64,000 nucleotides of DNA from Pseudomonas taiwanensis DSM 21245 (GTDB lineage: Bacteria > Pseudomonadota > Gammaproteobacteria > Pseudomonadales > Pseudomonadaceae), in assembly GCF_000425785.1 (NCBI RefSeq), contig NZ_KE384450.1:220545-284544 (forward strand), in the 5' to 3' direction. Numbering within the stretch: the stretch's first letter is position 1; the number at the start of each line of letters is the position of its first letter. The position numbers and the translations under genes are program-made. The notes beneath the pieces are model-generated. The model was not told the DNA's origin. It was given only the letters and a program-made list of their open reading frames with translations, and ran no database searches. This document shows, piece after piece, positions 59,540-64,000 of the stretch.

Positions 59540-60391
59540 TCAGCCACCAGAGGCGGGCCGAGGGTGCATGACTGCCCGTTGGCGTTCTTCGTGGAGGAAC
59601 TTCATGATGATCGGGGCCACGGCTTCTGCCCGTGTAATCAGGAACAGGTGGCCATCGTCGATTATGTGTAGCTCGGCGTTGGGAATTCGCCAGGCCAGCA
59701 AACGCATGTTGATCAGCGGGATCAGTGGGTCGTCGTCGCCTGCCAGTACCAGCGTGGGCTGGCTGATCTTGTGCAGCCAGTGAATGCTGGTCCAGCCAAG
59801 CCCCGCGAACAGTTGCCAGTAGTAGCCCATCTTGCCGCCGGAGCGAACCTTGGCGGCATGGTGCATGGCCAGTTCAGGGTCGCGGCGAAAACCGCCGCCG
59901 TAGATCAACGGTGCGATGCGGATTACATGGGAAGGCTGCACGTAGCGCCGGGGACTGGCCATCATCCACAACACCTTGGGCTTGCCTGGCACCATCACCG
60001 CGCCCGCGGCAGTCGCCGCCAGCACCAGTTTCTTGCAGCGCTCGGGGTAGTCATGAGCGAATTGCTGGGCAAGCGCTCCGCCCCAGGACACTCCGATGAC
60101 GTTGACTTGGCCATAGTCGAGGTAGTCGAGCATGCGTGCGGTAAGCTTGGCCAAGCCGGGAAAGCGATAGGGGTGGCGTGGGGTCGACGAACCCCCGACG
60201 CCGGGCACATCGAAGGCGATGACTTCCAGGTCTGGGTCCAGGGCCTCGATGAACGGAAACACCAGTTCCAGGTTGGCACCGATGCCATTGAATATCAGCA
60301 ACGGCGTCAAGTGCGGCTTGCCTGGTCGGACGGCGGTGCGGATGGACTGGTTGTCCAGCTCGACAGTCCTGAATATGTAAGGTTGCGGCAT
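59540..60391 (-). CDS. phaZ: Intracellular mcl-PHA depolymerase PhaZ
   Basis: 283-aa alpha/beta-hydrolase that mobilises stored PHA. The nucleophile Ser is in GVSWGGALAQQ, the Asp in LVLAGDDDPLIP and the His in IDDGHLFLI. The N-terminal FNGIGANLELVFPF includes the oxyanion region. It is located on the granule surface together with the synthases. It lies between phaC1 and phaC2; a hairpin at 60418-60446 separates it from phaC1 and may modulate expression. Confidence 0.96.
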   Translation of the reverse strand: MPQPYIFRTVELDNQSIRTAVRPGKPHLTPLLIFNGIGANLELVFPFIEALDPDLEVIAFDVPGVGGSSTPRHPYRFPGLAKLTARMLDYLDYGQVNVIGVSWGGALAQQFAHDYPERCKKLVLAATAAGAVMVPGKPKVLWMMASPRRYVQPSHVIRIAPLIYGGGFRRDPELAMHHAAKVRSGGKMGYYWQLFAGLGWTSIHWLHKISQPTLVLAGDDDPLIPLINMRLLAWRIPNAELHIIDDGHLFLITRAEAVAPIIMKFLHEERQRAVMHPRPASGG

Positions 60392-60417
60392 GCGCGTGAC
60401 TCTGTGGTGAAAGTAGC

Positions 60418-60446
60418 GCCGTGGCTCACCGCTCGGTGGCCACGGC
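60418..60446 (-). terminator. phaC1-phaZ intergenic hairpin
   Basis: GCCGTGG (60418-60424) pairs with CCACGGC (60440-60446), and CACC pairs with GGTG inside, around a 4-nt loop (60431-60434). No T-run follows, so it may attenuate read-through or protect mRNA rather than terminate fully. Confidence 0.5.
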
Positions 60447-60454
60447 TGTGCAAC

Positions 60455-62134
60455 TTAACGTTCGTGGACGTAGGTGCCTGGCGATGCCTCCCCGGCAGCG
60501 TAGGTGCGATTGCCAAGGCGCGTCGGTGCTTTCTTGAGCTCGCCTGCACGCTCGCCCAGCCAGCTTTGCCAGTGCAGCCACCAGGAGTCGGCGTGCTTGG
60601 TGGCGTTTTCCTGCCAGGCCAGTGGGTCGCCGGGGCGGTCGGCACCGGTCATGAAGCGCGCCTTGGGGTTGCCCGGCGGGTTGAGAATGCTCTGGATATG
60701 GCCGCTGCTGGAAAGCACGAACTCGATCTTGCCACCGAACAGATGCGCCGAGCGGTAGCATGACTGCCATGGCGTGATGTGGTCGGCAGTACCGGCAAGG
60801 CTATAGATATCGCATTTGACCTGTTTCAGGTCGATGGCTGTGCCGCACACTTCCAGCGCGTCGGGGCGGGTCAGCGGGTTGTTCTTGAACATCTCGATGA
60901 GGTCGCCGTGGAAGGCGGCCGGCAGGCGCGTGGTGTCGTTGTTCCAGAACAGGATGTCGAACACCGGTGGCTCGTTGCCCAGCAGGTAGTTGTTGACCCA
61001 GTAGTTCCAGATCAGGTCGTTGGGGCGCATCCAGGCGAAGACCTTGGCCATGTCGCTGCCTTCGAGCACGCCGGCCTGGTAGGAGTGGCGCTTGGCCGAC
61101 TCGAGGGTCTGCTCGTCGACGAACAGCGCGACCTGGTTGTCCACCGTGGTGTCCAGCACACTGACCAGCAAGGTCAGGGCATTGACCTTCTTCTCACCCA
61201 GTGCGGCGTAGTGCCCGACCAGCGCGGTGCAGGTGATGCCGCCGGAGCAGGCGCCGAGCATGTTCAGGTCCTTGCTGCCGGTGATCGACAGCACGGCGTC
61301 CACCGCCTCCTTGAGCGCATCGATGTAGGTCGACAGGCCCCATTCGCGCTGGGCCTTGGTCGGGTTGCGCCAGCTGATGATGAATGTCTGCTGCTGGGAG
61401 CGCAGGCAGAAGCGTGCCAGGCTCTTTTCCGGGCTCAGGTCGAAGACATAGAACTTGTTGATCTGCGGCGGTACCACCAGCAGCGGGCGACTGTGCACCT
61501 GTTCGGTGATCGGGCTGTACTGGATCAGCTCCAGCACGTCGTTGCGGTACACCACCGCGCCCTCGCTGGTGCCGAGGTTCTTGCCCACTTCAAACGCCTT
61601 CATGTTCACCTGGCTGGGCATGCCGCCATTGTGCACGAGGTCCTTGGCCAGATTGGACAGGCCATCGAGCAGGCTCTTGCCGCCGGTTTCGAAGAAGCGT
61701 TTGACTGCTGCCGGGTTGGACAGGGTATTGGTCGGCGCCATCGCTTCGGTCATCAGGTTGATGACGAACTGGCCGCGACTGATGTCTTGCGGGGACAGGT
61801 CGCTTTCACCGATCCAGTCGTGCAGCTCCTTGCGCCAGGCCAGGTAGGTCTGCAGGTAACGACGGTACAGTGGGTTGTTGCTCCAGGCCGGATCGGTGAA
61901 GCGACGGTCGTCGTTCTCGGGTTTCAGGGCGGACTTGCCCAGCAACACGTTTTTCAATTCCAGGCCGAAATGCGCCACGTGCTTGGCACTGTGCAGGGGT
62001 TGGCGCACCGCCTGGCGCAGTACGGTACGAGCAGAGCTCAGCAGGTCCTTGCGGCGAATGCCGATGACCGGGTTCAACCCCAGGGTGTTTTCCGAGGCTT
62101 GCCGCTGCAACTCATCGTTGTTCTTGTTACTCAT
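60455..62134 (-). CDS. phaC1: Class II PHA synthase PhaC1
   Basis: 559-aa granule-bound polymerase. The catalytic Cys296 is in NMLGACSGGIT; the Asp is in LAGTADHITPW and the His in SSGHIQSILNPPG near the C terminus. Length and sequence are typical of the P. putida enzyme, which prefers C6-C12 monomers. It is first of the leftward phaC1-phaZ-phaC2-phaD operon. The 353-nt gap upstream (62135-62487) contains no gene and should hold the promoter. Confidence 0.97.
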   Translation of the reverse strand: MSNKNNDELQRQASENTLGLNPVIGIRRKDLLSSARTVLRQAVRQPLHSAKHVAHFGLELKNVLLGKSALKPENDDRRFTDPAWSNNPLYRRYLQTYLAWRKELHDWIGESDLSPQDISRGQFVINLMTEAMAPTNTLSNPAAVKRFFETGGKSLLDGLSNLAKDLVHNGGMPSQVNMKAFEVGKNLGTSEGAVVYRNDVLELIQYSPITEQVHSRPLLVVPPQINKFYVFDLSPEKSLARFCLRSQQQTFIISWRNPTKAQREWGLSTYIDALKEAVDAVLSITGSKDLNMLGACSGGITCTALVGHYAALGEKKVNALTLLVSVLDTTVDNQVALFVDEQTLESAKRHSYQAGVLEGSDMAKVFAWMRPNDLIWNYWVNNYLLGNEPPVFDILFWNNDTTRLPAAFHGDLIEMFKNNPLTRPDALEVCGTAIDLKQVKCDIYSLAGTADHITPWQSCYRSAHLFGGKIEFVLSSSGHIQSILNPPGNPKARFMTGADRPGDPLAWQENATKHADSWWLHWQSWLGERAGELKKAPTRLGNRTYAAGEASPGTYVHER

Positions 62135-62447
62135 CTACGACGCTCCGTTGTCCTGAGACGCGTACCGGTTTTCCGTGACAGGTGCACGGACGACAGCCCG
62201 GTACTACTACTCGGTTGACCAGTGATAAGGAACAGCGGTACTGCGACCGGGTGCGTGTCGGTGATGAGCTGCGGGGATTCTGCGTGTGAAGACAGCCTGC
62301 TTTCGCTCGCGACCTCTACAACAACCAGCCTCTCCCCCGAACGCATGAATAGCGATGCAGGGAACTTGCCAGCTCCATTGGTTACCCGACTTTCATGTAA
62401 TGCGCAAGACAACCCGTAGCGGGTCGTCACTAAGGCATTCAAGCAGA

Positions 62448-62458
62448 TGAGATTAGAA
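62448..62458 (-). promoter_or_regulatory. Candidate PhaD half-site upstream of phaC1
   Basis: On the minus strand TTCTAATCTCA, one base different from TTCTAATTTCA in front of phaI. It lies about 314 nt upstream of phaC1 and 30 nt from the 3' end of the DUF971 gene. Sharing between the two PhaD-controlled promoters is the only ground for the call. Confidence 0.4.
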
Positions 62459-62487
62459 AATGCGCTCTAATGCGTGCGGCCATTGAG

Positions 62488-62865
62488 CTAGAGCATCAGC
62501 TTGACGACGGATTCCGAGGGATCGCGGGATTTTCCGGCCTTGTGCAGTTCATCCAGGTACTCGGCCCAGAGTTGTTCCTGGCGCAGGCACAGTTGCTCGA
62601 GGTACTCCCAAGTGAACAAACCGCTGTCATGCCCGTCGTCGAAGGTCAATTTCAGTGCATATTGACCCGCCGGTTCCAAACCGACCAGACCGACGTTGAT
62701 CTTGCCAAATTGCAAGATGGGATTGCCGTGGCCCTGGACCTCGGCGGAGGGGGAGTGCACCCGCAGGAATTCGGCAGGCAGGTGGTAGACCTCGTCGGGG
62801 CCGTAGGTGAGGCTGAGGGTTTTCGAAGCTTTGTGCAGGTTGATGGCGGTGGGCAGGCGGGCCAT
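62488..62865 (-). CDS. DUF971 domain protein
   Basis: 125-aa protein consisting of a DUF971 domain (PF06155; also the N-terminal domain of gamma-butyrobetaine hydroxylases). Signature stretches are YGPDEVYHLPAEFLRVHSPSAEVQGHG and LTFDDGHDSGLFTWEYLEQL. No Cys/His metal cluster is evident. Stand-alone members occur beside hslVU in many proteobacteria, sometimes discussed in Fe-S contexts; function is unproven. It follows hslU on the same strand after a hairpin. Confidence 0.88.
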   Translation of the reverse strand: MARLPTAINLHKASKTLSLTYGPDEVYHLPAEFLRVHSPSAEVQGHGNPILQFGKINVGLVGLEPAGQYALKLTFDDGHDSGLFTWEYLEQLCLRQEQLWAEYLDELHKAGKSRDPSESVVKLML

Positions 62866-62936
62866 GGGGCGAATCTCTCGGACGCGGATATCGCTAGCTT
62901 CCAGCTTCCGCTGCAGGGATTCAAGGGCCCATTCGC

Positions 62937-62990
62937 GGCTAAACCCACCGCCACAGGCTCACGGGTGATCCTATGGCGGCGGGTTTAGCC
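62937..62990 (-). terminator. Long hairpin between hslU and the DUF971 gene
   Basis: GGCTAAACCCACCGCCA (62937-62953) and TGGCGGCGGGTTTAGCC (62974-62990) pair over 17 positions with one mismatch, around a 20-nt loop. It sits just after the hslU stop. It resembles the TTCGCGGGTTTA REP family and may end or attenuate hslVU transcription. Confidence 0.6.
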
Positions 62991-63008
62991 TTGATGCAGT
63001 TGCCAGTC

Positions 63009-64000
63009 TTACAGGATGTAGCGCGACAGGTCTTCGTTCTGCGCCAGCTCACCCAGGTGGCCATTGACGTAAGCTGCGTCGATCTTGATCGGCGTCTCGT
63101 CATGAGCGCTGGCCAGATCGCCAGCACTGAACGACACCTCTTCGAGCAGGCGCTCGAGCAGGGTGTGCAGGCGACGGGCACCGATGTTCTCGGTCTTCTC
63201 GTTGACTTGGTAGGCGATCTCGGCCAGGCGCTTGATGCCGTCGGCGGCGAACTCGATGTTCAGGCCTTCGGTTTTCAGCAGCGCGGCGTACTGCTCGGTC
63301 AGCGATGCGTGCGGCTCTTGCAGGATGCGCTCGAAGTCTTCCGGGGTCAGCGCCTTGAGCTCCACGCGGATCGGCAGACGGCCTTGCAGCTCGGGCACCA
63401 GGTCGCTTGGCTTGCTCAGGTGGAACGCACCTGAGGCAATGAACAGGATGTGGTCGGTCTTGACCATGCCCAGCTTGGTATTGACGGTGCAGCCTTCGAT
63501 CAGCGGCAGCAGGTCGCGCTGCACGCCTTCACGGGACACATCGGCACCGCCGACGTTGCCACGCTTGGCCACCTTGTCGATTTCGTCGATGAACACGATG
63601 CCGTGCTGTTCGACCGCTTCCAGGGCCTTGGCCTTGAGCTCTTCCTCGTTGACCAGGCGGCTCGCCTCTTCGTCGCGCACCATCTTAAGCGCTTCCTTGA
63701 CCTTGAGCTTGCGCGACTTGCGCTTGCCCTTGCCCATGTTGGCGAACAGGCTTTGCAGCTGGTTGGTCATCTCTTCCATGCCCGGCGGCGCGGCGATTTC
63801 GACGCCCATGGAGTCAGCCACTTCGATCTCGATTTCCTTGTCGTCCAGCTGGCCTTCGCGCAGGCGCTTGCGGAACAGCTGGCGGGTGTTGGAGTCGGTG
63901 CTGGTCTGTGCGGCCTCTTCGGCGAAGCTGCTGACACGGGCTTGCGGCAGCAGTGCGTCGAGGATGCGATCTTCGGCAGCGTCTTCGGCGCGGTGGCGCA
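63009..64000 (-). CDS. hslU: ATP-dependent protease ATPase subunit HslU (5' end outside window)
   Basis: Partial. The frame is open to the window edge and begins at ...RHRAEDAAEDRIL, giving about 330 of the family's ~445 residues; the N terminus with Walker A lies beyond 64000. Visible are part of the I-domain (ADSMGVEIAAPPGMEEMTNQL), Walker B in GIVFIDEIDKVAKR, sensor 1 in ILFIASGAFH, the Arg finger in ELQGRLPIRVEL, sensor 2 in ENIGARRLHTLLER, and the C-terminal LSRYIL that docks into HslV. It unfolds substrates for HslV, expected just outside the window. Confidence 0.97.
   Translation of the reverse strand, partial: RHRAEDAAEDRILDALLPQARVSSFAEEAAQTSTDSNTRQLFRKRLREGQLDDKEIEIEVADSMGVEIAAPPGMEEMTNQLQSLFANMGKGKRKSRKLKVKEALKMVRDEEASRLVNEEELKAKALEAVEQHGIVFIDEIDKVAKRGNVGGADVSREGVQRDLLPLIEGCTVNTKLGMVKTDHILFIASGAFHLSKPSDLVPELQGRLPIRVELKALTPEDFERILQEPHASLTEQYAALLKTEGLNIEFAADGIKRLAEIAYQVNEKTENIGARRLHTLLERLLEEVSFSAGDLASAHDETPIKIDAAYVNGHLGELAQNEDLSRYIL

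Overview
The window looks like a chromosomal segment of a Pseudomonas putida-group bacterium. Grounds for this are the high G+C content, the P. putida-type REP hairpins (the GCCGGCAAGCCGGCTCCTAC family and relatives), the medium-chain-length PHA cluster phaC1-phaZ-phaC2-phaD facing phaI-phaF, a complete hut cluster of the pseudomonad type, and the order ntrBC - glnA - thiI - typA - glgP - fbp. Almost everything is core metabolism. No phage, insertion sequence, tRNA, rRNA or CRISPR array was seen.

Layout. 1-6,000: two copies of a 48-nt repeat, a small hypothetical gene, ntrC and ntrB (overlapping), a secreted chorismate mutase, and glnA with a recognisable sigma-54 promoter and an NtrC-type site. 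6,000-14,500: thiI, typA, a cysteine-cluster protein, glgP, fbp and a DUF924 gene. 14,500-17,460: a PctA-like amino-acid chemoreceptor, a BamE-like lipoprotein and a lipocalin. 17,530-30,280: the histidine utilisation region: hutF divergent from hutCD, then hutU, an ABC transporter (hutXWV), an unusual hutH paralogue, hutH, hutI and hutG. HutC-type operators lie between hutF and hutC and directly downstream of a sigma-54 promoter for hutU. 30,348-35,873: one very large gene for an 1841-residue protein with DUF6543-like, leucine-rich-repeat and IpaH/SspH-type (NEL) E3 ubiquitin-ligase regions. 36,000-42,000: pip-dtd and opgGH. 42,200-44,780: a polar amino-acid ABC transporter. 45,000-49,100: two tandem chemoreceptors, each with a FliA-type promoter. 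49,200-55,300: one leftward gene train ubiE-ubiJ-ubiB-hisI-hisE-tatA-tatB-tatC-rsmE. 55,400-62,140: the PHA cluster. 62,488 to the end: a DUF971 gene and the 3' part of hslU.

How the genes work together. NtrBC, glnA and the hut cluster form a nitrogen-supply theme: histidine is imported by HutXWV, degraded by HutH, HutU, HutI, HutF and HutG to glutamate, formate and ammonia, and glutamine synthetase assimilates the ammonia. The sigma-54 promoters on glnA and hutU fit control by NtrC/CbrB-class activators. The PHA genes make, coat and mobilise carbon-storage granules under PhaD.

The two most notable items are (i) the 1841-residue LRR-NEL protein, which has the architecture of a host-directed E3 ligase effector but lies among housekeeping genes with no secretion system in view, and (ii) the first of the two hutH-family genes. 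In it, exactly the three residues (Ala-Ser-Gly) that form the MIO electrophile are deleted and two further active-site residues are changed, so it is probably not an ammonia-lyase.
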